From NCBI GenBank assembly GCA_030697685.1, contig JAUYPF010000028.1, forward strand, positions 1 through 37,034: a stretch of 37,034 bases of DNA, given 5' to 3'. Source of the DNA: a bacterium (GTDB taxonomy: Archaea; Nanobdellota; Nanobdellia; SCGC-AAA011-G17; GW2011-AR17). Shown piece after piece: positions 7,371-14,556 of the stretch. The position numbers and the translations under genes were made by a program. The notes below the pieces were generated by a model. That model searched no databases and was not told the DNA's origin. It saw only the letters and a list, made by a program, of their open reading frames with translations. Positions within the stretch are counted from its first letter, which is position 1, and the number at the start of each line of letters is the position of its first letter.

Positions 7371-8402
7371 GTGAAAAGAGTTGTGATTATTGGTGGTGGC
7401 TTTGCAGGTGCATATATTGCTAGGCATTTAGAAAAAGATTTTGATGTGACTCTCATAGATACAAAAGATTATTTTGAATTTACCCCTGGGATTCTTCGAA
7501 CTATTGTTCATACAAAACATATGAGGAAAATTCAAGTCTTGCATCGTCATTATTTACATCAAGCAAAGTTTGTGCATGGAGAAGTAAAAGAATTTAATAA
7601 AAATAAAGTTTTTGTTGGAAAAAAGAAGATACCTTATGATTATCTTTTTGTGTGCTCCGGTTCAAGATATAATATTCCTATCAAAGAAAAAAATATTGTA
7701 CTTCCTAATCGGGCAGACACTTTGAAAAAGGCCCATAGTGAAATTCTTGATGCGAGAAATGTGCTAATTGTCGGCGGAGGATTTGTTGGTGTAGAGCTTG
7801 CAGCAGAGATTGTTGATTTTTTCCCTGATAAAGAGCTTATCCTTGTGCAGGCTAGGAATGTCTTACTGGAAAAATGTTCTCAGAAAGCACAAAAGTATGC
7901 TGAAAACTATTTGAAGAAAAGAAATGTGGAGATTATTTATAATGAACGCATGGATAAACAGGATGGAAACCTTTTCTTTACACACACTGGAAGAAAGATT
8001 CATGCGGAGCTTTGTTTTTTGTGTACTGGAATTGTTCCGAATACTGAGTTTTTTCATAAACATTTTTCTTCTGTATTAAATGAAAAAAAACAAGTGATGG
8101 TAGAACATACTCTACAAATGAAGGGATATAAGAATATTTTCGTTGTTGGAGATTTGAATGATCTTGCTGAAGAGAAAACAGCACAGAGTGCTGAAAAACA
8201 AGCATATGTTGCAATACAAAATATTTTTGCGCTAGAAAATAAAGAGAAGTTAATTTCTTATCATACTTTTCCGAAAGTTATGGTTATTAGTTTGGGAAGA
8301 TTTTATGGAATTATTACATACAAGAATTTTACTTTCACTGGTATTCTTCCTGCATTATTAAAATGGTTTATTGAATGGAAGACGATGATATACTACCGTT
8401 AG
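7371..8402 (+). CDS. NDH-2/AIF-like FAD-dependent pyridine nucleotide oxidoreductase
   Basis: A 343-residue flavoprotein with two Rossmann folds: the FAD motif GGGFAG at residues 8-13, the NAD(P)-binding GGGFVGVE at 135-142, and the second FAD motif VVGD at 258-261. There is no CxxxxC redox pair, which separates it from thioredoxin reductases and fits type II NADH dehydrogenases or FSP1/AIF-like quinone reductases. The C-terminus (LLKWFIEWKTMIYYR) is amphipathic and aromatic and could bind the membrane surface. The likely reaction is electron transfer from NAD(P)H to a quinone-like or other acceptor. The start is a GTG, supported by a TATA-like TTATTTAA about 27 bp upstream. It overlaps the convergent DCC-family gene by 4 bases at their ends. 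Confidence 0.87.
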   Translation: MKRVVIIGGGFAGAYIARHLEKDFDVTLIDTKDYFEFTPGILRTIVHTKHMRKIQVLHRHYLHQAKFVHGEVKEFNKNKVFVGKKKIPYDYLFVCSGSRYNIPIKEKNIVLPNRADTLKKAHSEILDARNVLIVGGGFVGVELAAEIVDFFPDKELILVQARNVLLEKCSQKAQKYAENYLKKRNVEIIYNERMDKQDGNLFFTHTGRKIHAELCFLCTGIVPNTEFFHKHFSSVLNEKKQVMVEHTLQMKGYKNIFVVGDLNDLAEEKTAQSAEKQAYVAIQNIFALENKEKLISYHTFPKVMVISLGRFYGIITYKNFTFTGILPALLKWFIEWKTMIYYR

Positions 8403-8800
8403 TAGAGAAATCTTTCCTTAAGTTCTTTTGTTGGCATTCGGCAGGTAGTTCTTTTTCCAAACCATTTATAGCGATTTCTTGCTATATAATCATAGATTGC
8501 ATCTCGTATGAATCTTGGTGTTCCGATAAATGCGTATAATAAGAAATATGGAAATGGGAGATATTTAAGAATGTGAAAAAAGGCAGTAGATTTTGTTGTA
8601 TATCTTTCGTCTTCAATAAAAATAATACTTTCTTTGATTTCTTTTGGTGAAATTTTATATTTTTTAAAAATCTCTTTTGCATTTTCTGATTGTGAAGCAA
8701 GAAATTTTATTCTTTTTTTGTGATCCAAGTCTATAATGAAATTGATGAAACCATTGCAGAAATTGCAGACACCATCAAAAATAAGAATAGCATATTCCAT
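8399..8800 (-). CDS. DCC-family thiol-disulfide oxidoreductase (DUF393)
   Basis: The 133-residue protein belongs to the DCC family, named for the N-terminal motif; here residues 9-15 read DGVCNFC, giving a CxxC redox pair at 12 and 15. The rest follows the family: KSTAFFHILKYLPFPY in the middle and CRMPTKELKERFL at the end. Members are predicted thioredoxin-like oxidoreductases; substrates are mostly unknown. A TATA box (TTTATATAC, about 8823-8831) lies 27 bp from the ATG, so a leaderless message is likely. Its position between a flavoprotein, a cupredoxin-like lipoprotein and DoxX suggests a shared redox role, which is inference. Confidence 0.9.
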   Translation of the reverse strand: MEYAILIFDGVCNFCNGFINFIIDLDHKKRIKFLASQSENAKEIFKKYKISPKEIKESIIFIEDERYTTKSTAFFHILKYLPFPYFLLYAFIGTPRFIRDAIYDYIARNRYKWFGKRTTCRMPTKELKERFLY

Positions 8801-8855
8801 TTTTTAACTATGATATTTAGAAGTATATAAATATTTGTAATAAAAAATAAAAAAT

Positions 8856-9293
8856 TTACTCTACGATAACCTTACCAAATAAACTTGGATTCAAATGATC
8901 GTGATAGCTCCATTCACCAGCTTCATCAAAAGTAAATATGAATATTTCACCCTGTGCTAAACCTTTACATGCATCAAATGTTGAACCACTACATCCACCA
9001 GTTGTTGGATATTCTGTATGACTTGGATGTACTGCAGATGCAGGCCAGTGATTATTTGCATCTTTATTGACAAAATTAACTGTTGTTCCTTTTGCAATTG
9101 TTAGAGTACTAGGACTAAAACCGGAGGAAGTAATTTCTATTGTTGCTTCTTCAGAGATTGTTTCTGCATCTGCTGGTTCTAGAACTACTGCTTGGTCTGT
9201 TATAATTTCTGTTTCTGTTATTACTTGTGTACACGCAGAGAGCAGAAATAATGCGACTCCTAAGAGAATGCTTAGTTGTAAACTTTTTTTCAT
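8856..9293 (-). CDS. Cupredoxin-like lipoprotein
   Basis: The 145-residue protein starts with a lipoprotein signal: basic MKKS, a hydrophobic stretch, and the lipobox LSAC with Cys21. The mature part has one cupredoxin-like beta domain: EITSSGFSPSTLTIAKGTTV, then NNHWPASAVHPSH, and a closing WSYHDHLNPSLFGKVIVE. In classical blue copper proteins the closing loop supplies Cys, His and Met; here the position usually taken by Cys is Asp (YHDH) and the Met is not obvious, so it may bind copper differently or not at all. Two cysteines in GGCSGSTFDAC may form a disulfide. It probably sits on the outer face of the membrane. A TATA-like TTATTTAAATAG is centred about 26 bp upstream of the ATG. Confidence 0.87.
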   Translation of the reverse strand: MKKSLQLSILLGVALFLLSACTQVITETEIITDQAVVLEPADAETISEEATIEITSSGFSPSTLTIAKGTTVNFVNKDANNHWPASAVHPSHTEYPTTGGCSGSTFDACKGLAQGEIFIFTFDEAGEWSYHDHLNPSLFGKVIVE

Positions 9294-9329
9294 CTTTCTT
9301 TAGAGCTAAAGATTATTTAAATAGTTTGC

Positions 9330-9509
9330 TTAACAACAGCCTTTACAATCTTTATCTGTATGTTTATGTGTAAAAGGCATTTTTTTTCCACAGCAGAGAA
9401 TGGGTTCAGTAGAACGAGACCAGCAGTGCACACATTCGTATTCTTTAATATGTACATATCTCGTACGAATTTTTTCATAATTCTCTGGTGCTTTAATGAT
9501 TCTTGCCAT
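9330..9509 (-). CDS. Small Cys/His-rich protein (59 aa), probable metal binder
   Basis: The 59-residue reading frame encodes a basic N-terminal half and a cysteine-rich second half with ECVHCW, ILCCGKKM, and the terminal DCKGCC, plus two histidines in THKHTD. Seven cysteines in 34 residues point to zinc, iron-sulfur or copper binding. No family is recognised. It is on the same strand as and just upstream of the cupredoxin-like gene, though the latter has its own TATA box in the 36-base gap. The density of cysteine codons in an AT-rich stretch makes a chance frame unlikely. Confidence 0.65.
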   Translation of the reverse strand: MARIIKAPENYEKIRTRYVHIKEYECVHCWSRSTEPILCCGKKMPFTHKHTDKDCKGCC

Positions 9510-9575
9510 TGTAGAAAAATAATACTTTTTTAAAGTAAGAAAGATTTATATATCTTCCTCTATTTTAATTGAACT

Positions 9576-9956
9576 ATGGTATTACCAGTAAACACAGATT
9601 TGGGTTTATTTATTCTTCGCTTGGGATTAGGATTTATTTTCCTATACCATGGTGGAATGAAATTAAAAGCCCCTGGAATGATGGCAAAAGGTTTAGGATG
9701 GCAGTCTTGGCAAGTTGTTCTTTTAGGGCTTGTTGAAGTGCTTGGAGCTCTCTCTGTTATTTTTGGTGTCTATACACTATATGGGGCTGCTGCATTGGGG
9801 CTTGTGCTGATTGGGGCACTTTATTATAAAATTATAAAGTGGAAAACTCCTTTCTTTGCAATGGATAAAATGGGATGGGAGTTTGATCTCATTTTGTTAG
9901 CTGCGAGCCTTGCTGTATTCCTTGGAAACGTTGGAGCATACGCTCTGCTTCCTTAG
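9576..9956 (+). CDS. DoxX family membrane protein
   Basis: The 126-residue protein has four predicted membrane helices: about 8-26 (LGLFILRLGLGFIFLYHGG), 45-64, 68-86 and 102-122. It shows the DoxX start pattern of an R in helix 1 followed by FLYHGGMKL. Family members range from a subunit of terminal quinol or thiosulfate:quinone oxidoreductases to unknown membrane redox proteins; a specific reaction cannot be assigned. A TATA box (TTTATATA, about 9545-9552) lies about 27 bp before the ATG, implying a leaderless message. It closes the group of redox genes from 7371. Confidence 0.9.
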   Translation: MVLPVNTDLGLFILRLGLGFIFLYHGGMKLKAPGMMAKGLGWQSWQVVLLGLVEVLGALSVIFGVYTLYGAAALGLVLIGALYYKIIKWKTPFFAMDKMGWEFDLILLAASLAVFLGNVGAYALLP

Positions 9957-9991
9957 GTAAGCTTTTAAACTTCTTTTTTTTCTTTTTCTTT

Positions 9992-10951
9992 ATGATTGTA
10001 TTAGCTGTTGAGTCGAGTGCCCATACTTTTGGAATAGGTATTTTTGATGGAAAGAAGATTCTTGCGAATGCTCGAGATATTTTCTCCACTGAGCAAGGTG
10101 GAATGATCCCTAATGAAGTTGCAAAACATCATATGGCTGTGAAAGAGAAAGTTCTTGTTGAGGCTTTGAAAGAAGCGAAACTCACTATGAAAGATATTGA
10201 TTTAATTTCTTATACACAAGGGCCTGGATTAGCACCTGCTCTCTTAGTGGGAAGGGATTTTGCCCTTGCTTTAGCGAAAGAATATAAGAAAAAACTTCTT
10301 GGTGTGAATCATATTGCTGCACATTTAGAAATAGGTTTGTTTTGTACTGGAGCAAAAGACCCAATATTTCTTTTTTGTTCTGGAGCGAATACACAAGTGA
10401 TTGTGCATGAAGATAAATATCGTGTGTTTGGAGAAGCACTTTCTATTGCAGTGGGAAATGCATTTGATAAGTTTGCACGAGAAATAGGCTTGGGATTTCC
10501 TGGTGGACCAAAGATTGAAGAGCTTGCGAAAAAAGGAAAATATGTTGCACTTCCTTATTCTGTGAAAGGGATGGATGTTGATTTTTCTGGTATTGTGACA
10601 AGAGCAACGCAATTGTATAAGAAAGGTATAGCGAAGGAAGATCTTTGTTTTTCTTTGCAAGAGACTTGTTTTGCTATGTTGATTGAAGTTACAGAGCGAG
10701 CATTGGCACATTGCGAGAAAAAAGAAGTTCTTTTGATTGGTGGTGTTGCTGCGAATAAAAGATTTTCTGAGATGTTAGAGGTGATGTGCAAGCAACGAGG
10801 AGCAAAAGCTTTCACTGTGCCATTAGAGTATGCAGGAGATCAAGGTGCGATGATTGCCTATCAGGGATGGTTAGAGAAAAAAAGAGAACAAAAAGAATTT
10901 GATATTAATCCTAAGTGGCGAGTGGATGAAGTAGAAACGTTTTGGAAGTAG
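9992..10951 (+). CDS. kae1: tRNA N6-threonylcarbamoyladenosine transferase Kae1
   Basis: Kae1 is the catalytic subunit of KEOPS and transfers threonylcarbamoyl to A37 of ANN-decoding tRNAs (t6A). The 319-residue protein has the ASKHA-fold start VESSAHTFGIGIFDG, the metal-binding HIAAH (His107, His111), the nucleotide loop FCSGANTQV, the GGP motif FPGGPKIEELAKKGK and the C-terminal metal ligand Asp283 in AGDQGAMIAY. It is the stand-alone form, without a fused Bud32 kinase. The start is supported by a TATA-like CTTTTAAAC about 26 bp upstream. It converges on the frameshifted winged-helix gene, three bases away. Confidence 0.96.
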   Translation: MIVLAVESSAHTFGIGIFDGKKILANARDIFSTEQGGMIPNEVAKHHMAVKEKVLVEALKEAKLTMKDIDLISYTQGPGLAPALLVGRDFALALAKEYKKKLLGVNHIAAHLEIGLFCTGAKDPIFLFCSGANTQVIVHEDKYRVFGEALSIAVGNAFDKFAREIGLGFPGGPKIEELAKKGKYVALPYSVKGMDVDFSGIVTRATQLYKKGIAKEDLCFSLQETCFAMLIEVTERALAHCEKKEVLLIGGVAANKRFSEMLEVMCKQRGAKAFTVPLEYAGDQGAMIAYQGWLEKKREQKEFDINPKWRVDEVETFWK

Positions 10952-10954
10952 TAA

Positions 10955-11223
10955 TTATTCTTTTTCTTTTTGTTGTTCATAATATCCTAGAATTTCTTCA
11001 GCCTTTTCAGGGTTTAGAGAATAATGTATTTCTTGTGTTTTGATGAGAGCAATAAGCCAGCCATCTAATACAAGTTCTTTTACTGCTTGTTTTGTGTTTT
11101 TACTTCCTCGTATGGATCTAGGAAGACCGCCAAAAATATTCTCTGTATGGCTGCACCCCATTTATTCCATCGAACGAGTTTACTTATTATTAGTTCTTTT
11201 ATAATCTCTTTTGTATATCCCAT
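10955..11223 (-). pseudogene. Winged-helix protein gene broken by a one-base deletion
   Basis: From the ATG at 11223 the frame reads MGYTKEIIKELI, SKLVRWNKWG, then loses the frame. The downstream part, read from 11157, continues as CSHTENIFGGLPRSIRGSKN, then KQAVKELVLDGWLIALIKTQ and ends in HYSLNPEKAEEILGYY. Joining the two at the TGGGG run near 11155-11160 needs one extra G and gives an approximately 90-residue winged-helix protein with a natural WNKWG-C-SHTENI junction. The downstream ORF alone, starting MGCSHTENIFGG, would lack the first helices. The promoter carries the palindrome at 11270-11282, centred 53 bp from the ATG at 11223, which supports that start. Either a real decay event or a sequencing error in the G run is possible. 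Confidence 0.72.
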
Positions 11224-11269
11224 ACACTCTTTCTCTTTTTTGTCTTCATAAAGACTTCTTGGAATTTTT

Positions 11270-11282
11270 CGGAAAGTTTCCG
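11270..11282 (-). promoter_or_regulatory. CGGAA-N3-TTCCG operator between divergent winged-helix genes
   Basis: On the minus strand the palindrome reads CGGAAACTTTCCG and is centred 53 bp upstream of the ATG at 11223. A degenerate TATA (CTTTATGAAG) follows at the usual place. It lies in the 137-bp gap between the frameshifted winged-helix gene and the intact winged-helix gene starting at 11361, so it could serve both directions. Confidence 0.6.
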
Positions 11283-11360
11283 GATTTAATAGTTCTAAAA
11301 AGATACATTATTGTCTCAAAATAGAAATATTTATATACACTAAGGTATTTGTATATTTTT

Positions 11361-11693
11361 ATGAAAGAACAATCTTTATTTATTGCATTTATAGGGGACT
11401 CTCCTACTGTCCGGGTTTTTGATTATCTTCTTACTGTGAGAGGGCTTGATTTTTGTATTTCGGATCTTGCGGATAACGCACATATAGGAAGGGCTACACT
11501 TTATCGTATTTGGAAAAATCTTATAGATAAGGATATACTTATTGCTACGAGAACTATTGGAAAAGCAAAATTGTATAAACTTAATACTTCTGATCCAAAA
11601 GTTAAGAAACTTATTGAAATAGATGATATGCTTATTCTTGAAGCTTTGAGAAGTAAAGTTCGTGCAAAGAAGAGCTTGAGAGTTGTTTCTTAA
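11361..11693 (+). CDS. Winged helix-turn-helix transcription regulator
   Basis: A 110-residue protein with a winged-helix domain at about 10-80. The helix-turn-helix is FCISDLADNAHIGRATLYRI, the recognition helix being IGRATLYRIWKNLIDK, followed by a wing at TRTIGKAKLYKLN and a C-terminal helix VKKLIEIDDMLILEALR that could mediate dimerisation. The ATG at 11361 is preferred over a TTG four codons upstream because a TATA box (ATTTATATAC) is centred about 27 bp before it, giving a leaderless message. The gene diverges from the frameshifted winged-helix gene, and the shared gap contains the palindromic operator, which makes it a candidate regulator of the motif's targets. The ligand is unknown. 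Confidence 0.83.
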   Translation: MKEQSLFIAFIGDSPTVRVFDYLLTVRGLDFCISDLADNAHIGRATLYRIWKNLIDKDILIATRTIGKAKLYKLNTSDPKVKKLIEIDDMLILEALRSKVRAKKSLRVVS

Positions 11694-11705
11694 TTATTCT
11701 AGAAC

Positions 11706-11783
11706 TTAATCAGGATGAGGTGTTTTTTCTGGTTGGCGCAGTTCTCTTGTTCTGACACCATGCCTCCAACAAGATCTATTCAT
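11706..11783 (-). other. Possible 25-residue microprotein or small RNA
   Basis: The 130-bp gap between the winged-helix gene and the S-layer-like gene contains a block (about 11700-11785) with higher GC than its surroundings. On the minus strand it holds a 25-codon frame starting MNRSCWRHG and ending EKTPHPD, with a composition rich in R, H, W and P. On the plus strand the same block contains GGTGT and ACACC arms about 36 bases apart. Either coding or structured RNA could explain the composition; neither is established. Confidence 0.25.
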
Positions 11784-11826
11784 GTTTTTTAGATCTCTGT
11801 TATAATTAAATTAAAAAAATAAAAAA

Positions 11827-13149
11827 TTAATAATAAGTTTGTCCTTCTTTTGGCTCTAATTCATCTTCGTCATCATCTTTTAATTTTCGGAAAGCAACAA
11901 TCAATCCAATAATGATGATTAAAACGATTAAGATGATAAATCCAACCTTAAGTATTGAATTAGTGTCACCAAACAAACCCTCATTTTCTTCAACAGACAT
12001 TTCCATATCTACTTCTTCTTGAAGTTCGTCATCTGCATTTAAGATTTGTAAGCTAAACTCATAATCTCCAGAAGCATCATCATTTGGTGTTAAGGTTACT
12101 GTTACTTCTTGAGATTCACCAGCAGCAACTGTCACAGATTCAGGAGAGACATCACTATCTGCCCATTGTTCTTCTCCATTCACATGTACAGAATAGATTT
12201 CAGAACCAGAACCTGAGTTAGTAAAAGTCAAAGTAAGACTTGTTTCTTCTTCAGCTTTTCCTTCAAGATCTGAAGAACTAATAGAAATTTTTGTTTCTGC
12301 TTCTCCAGATTCTTCTGCTTCTTCATCTGAGTCAGTGCATTCAATCCAGACTTTGTATGTTTCTTCTAAAGTATCATGGCCTCTGTTATAGCTTACTTTT
12401 ACAGTAAGGTCATAGTAATCACATTCTAAATCAGCATCTACATTCAAAGTTACTGTTGCAGAGTCAGATGATTCTTCGTCTTCATTATTTTCTTCAAATG
12501 CTGCTAGTTCGTTAATATAATCAACAGATGAATCTCCAGCAAGAGAAACTTCTACTTTAATGTCTTCTTCTTTATCTTCTCCGAGATTTTCTACACGAAC
12601 TTCTACTGAACTTGTTTCACCAGCATCAATAGAATTGTCATAGATAACATCAACAATTTTTACATTGTGACTTGATCTTTCTGCGAAGAGCCCAAAGTCT
12701 TCTCTTTCACTATCTTCACTATCATAAACTTCTATATAGAGAGTGTATTCATTATCTTCTACATCTAAGTCAGCTGGAATTTCTAAGGTGAGAGTTTTTT
12801 TGTAGCTTACTCCAGGTTCAATATCAAATTCCCCAGAACTTGCTTCAATATCATCATATTCATAACCGCCAATCCATGCTTTCACACGAACTTCCACGGT
12901 ACAATCATCTACATTGCCGCCAGGACAAAAAGTAGAATTTCCTGTTCCATCAATATAGACTTCCACTTCTGTAGATTCATCAAGCTCTACTTGTGTTGTG
13001 GTTGATCCACCACTAGTCATTTCTACATCATTTACTTTTACTTTTGTAATGCTATAGAAATTACTATCTGCACTTACTAATACAGATAAACTTAATAGCC
13101 CAATGAGTAAGATTAATGCAGCACTAATTGCTTTTAGGTTTTTGCTCAT
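11827..13149 (-). CDS. Secreted, membrane-anchored S-layer-like protein
   Basis: The 440-residue protein has a signal peptide (MSKNLKAISAALILLIGLLS and cleavage near VSADS), a long extracellular part made of acidic beta-rich domains, and one C-terminal membrane helix at about 400-422 (ILKVGFIILIVLIIIIGLIV) followed by a basic and acidic cytoplasmic tail. The ectodomain looks like repeated CARDB/NEW3-type immunoglobulin-like folds: two segments with SVEVRVENLGEDKEEDIKVE and SLTLTFTNSGSGSEIYSV. These are common in archaeal cell-surface proteins. A TTTATAAA box at 13198-13205 leaves a leader of about 22-25 nt, and ATGGGGGAAC before the start gives a weak ribosome binding site. High surface expression is plausible, but no function beyond envelope structure can be read. 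Confidence 0.78.
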   Translation of the reverse strand: MSKNLKAISAALILLIGLLSLSVLVSADSNFYSITKVKVNDVEMTSGGSTTTQVELDESTEVEVYIDGTGNSTFCPGGNVDDCTVEVRVKAWIGGYEYDDIEASSGEFDIEPGVSYKKTLTLEIPADLDVEDNEYTLYIEVYDSEDSEREDFGLFAERSSHNVKIVDVIYDNSIDAGETSSVEVRVENLGEDKEEDIKVEVSLAGDSSVDYINELAAFEENNEDEESSDSATVTLNVDADLECDYYDLTVKVSYNRGHDTLEETYKVWIECTDSDEEAEESGEAETKISISSSDLEGKAEEETSLTLTFTNSGSGSEIYSVHVNGEEQWADSDVSPESVTVAAGESQEVTVTLTPNDDASGDYEFSLQILNADDELQEEVDMEMSVEENEGLFGDTNSILKVGFIILIVLIIIIGLIVAFRKLKDDDEDELEPKEGQTYY

Positions 13150-13232
13150 TTTTAGGTTCCCCCATAGTTTTTGATTCTCAAGGTTCTAAATCAGAGTTTT
13201 ATAAATCTTATGGTAATGATAAAGAAAAATAC

Positions 13233-13982
13233 TTACCTTTGTGTACGTATAGATTCTTGTTTATTTTTATTCCTTCTTGGAGATGAATTTTCTTTGAGTT
13301 CTTCTCGCAGGATTTCTTGCATTTCTTTTTCAGAGATTGCACAACCTTTGAAACGCATGCTCCAAAGTAATGCATCAAGAAGATCTCTTCTTGTTTGTTG
13401 ATTCTTTTGTGGAAGATAATTATCAAGAATTCCTAATTCGTAAGCTGCAATACTAAGTTCTACTGAACGGATAATGGGAATGTCTCCAATCATTTGTTTA
13501 AAACGTTTTAGATTTTTTTGGTCGATCTTTACATCTTCGTTAAACTTTTTCTTAAAGAGATTGTTTAGGCTTGTTGGAGATTCTATGAGCAGCCTTGTTG
13601 TTCTTTCATCAATAACTAAAGCTTGTGCATTGATTTTTTTTGCAAGGACAAGTGCAGTAAGTTCGCCTTCATCGATAATTTTGAGAAAATTATTTTTGCC
13701 TAGAAAGATTTTATTTGCAATTGCATCAAGCTCTTGTATTTCTTTGCTGAGGTCTTGTTCAATATATACTTTTAGTGTACCTTTATTGAGTTCGTTGCTT
13801 ATTTGGATAGATTCAAGTTTAAAGCGTTTAATTTGAAACGGTCTATCAATAATTTCTTTCTTTACACTTTGAGTTATAAAAAATTCTCCTTGATATTTTT
13901 CCTTTAATGGCTGAAGAATCCAGAGAAGATTGTTTAAGGCAAGACTAATAATTGTACTTGAATCAAAGATAATTGCTCTCAT
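13233..13982 (-). CDS. PIN-domain protein, probable RNase
   Basis: The 249-residue protein opens like a PIN nuclease: MRAIIFDSSTIISLA with the first catalytic Asp, then DEGELTALVLAKK with the conserved Glu, then ALVIDERTTRLL with the next Asp. It is longer than a typical VapC, with a C-terminal helical part containing ARRD-like RRDLLDALLWSMRFKG and a basic tail (SSPRRNKNKQESIRTQR). Its start overlaps the stop of the upstream HTH gene by four bases, so the two are translationally coupled and resemble a toxin-antitoxin or paired regulator/nuclease unit. The third gene upstream is an XPD-like helicase. An RNA target is likely from the family; which RNA is unknown. Confidence 0.72.
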   Translation of the reverse strand: MRAIIFDSSTIISLALNNLLWILQPLKEKYQGEFFITQSVKKEIIDRPFQIKRFKLESIQISNELNKGTLKVYIEQDLSKEIQELDAIANKIFLGKNNFLKIIDEGELTALVLAKKINAQALVIDERTTRLLIESPTSLNNLFKKKFNEDVKIDQKNLKRFKQMIGDIPIIRSVELSIAAYELGILDNYLPQKNQQTRRDLLDALLWSMRFKGCAISEKEMQEILREELKENSSPRRNKNKQESIRTQR

Positions 13983-14548
13983 ATTGAAAAGAGTCTCCTA
14001 GTAAAATTTATTCTTTCTCGTGTAGAAGTGCTTGTATCTTTTACAAATGGAATTATCTTTGTTTCTCCTACATAACTCATGAGTTCCCAGGAAGAGATCC
14101 CTAGAAGTTGTGCTGCTTTCCCAGCAGAAAAGCCATGTTCATAAATTCTTTCCCCTCTTTTTATTTTTGCATGTTCTAGCACCTGTGTAATATACATACC
14201 AAACTTTTTTTCAAAGCGTGAGATATGTTGAAAAATTCTTTTCATGGTCTCTTTGTATTCTTTTTCTTTGTCTTTTTCTAGAGCATTCTTTGCAATAAAT
14301 AATTCTACAGCGATCTTTTCTTTGAATACTTTTAGTGCAGGATTATTTTCTAATCTTGGACGGTTCAATATTTTTGAGAGGGAAAAAATAATGACTGAAA
14401 TAGAAATAGAATCAGGATCTTGAAACATGCTTGCGTTATGTAAGGTTTGGTTACTAAGAACTTTGATTTTTGCAATATCTTCCTTGATGAGAAGTGGTTG
14501 AACATTTTTTAAGACTCTTAGAATATCTTTTTTTACTTCTTTATTCAT
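13979..14548 (-). CDS. HTH-containing partner of the PIN protein
   Basis: Not firmly recognised. The 189-residue protein is mostly helical. Its C-terminal 45 residues contain a likely helix-turn-helix, FSAGKAAQLLGISSWELMSY, followed by ERINFTRRLF. The N-terminal 130 residues show regular heptad-like helices (KIKVLSNQTLHNASMF, later IAVELFIAKNALEKDKEKEY). The gene starts eight bases after the helicase stop and its own stop overlaps the PIN gene by four bases, so all three are one operon. An antitoxin-like role over the PIN protein is a reasonable inference from this layout. Confidence 0.65.
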   Translation of the reverse strand: MNKEVKKDILRVLKNVQPLLIKEDIAKIKVLSNQTLHNASMFQDPDSISISVIIFSLSKILNRPRLENNPALKVFKEKIAVELFIAKNALEKDKEKEYKETMKRIFQHISRFEKKFGMYITQVLEHAKIKRGERIYEHGFSAGKAAQLLGISSWELMSYVGETKIIPFVKDTSTSTRERINFTRRLFSI

Positions 14549-14556
14549 AATTTTTC

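Noticed and set aside
8020-8280. TTCCGAA-type strings inside the flavoprotein gene as further operators
   Set aside because: They lack the opposite half of the palindrome and lie in coding sequence.
11705-11755. C/D box snoRNA-like sequence on the plus strand (AGGATGA ... CTGA)
   Set aside because: The C box deviates from RUGAUGA and no convincing C'/D' pair is visible; kept only as a possible small RNA.
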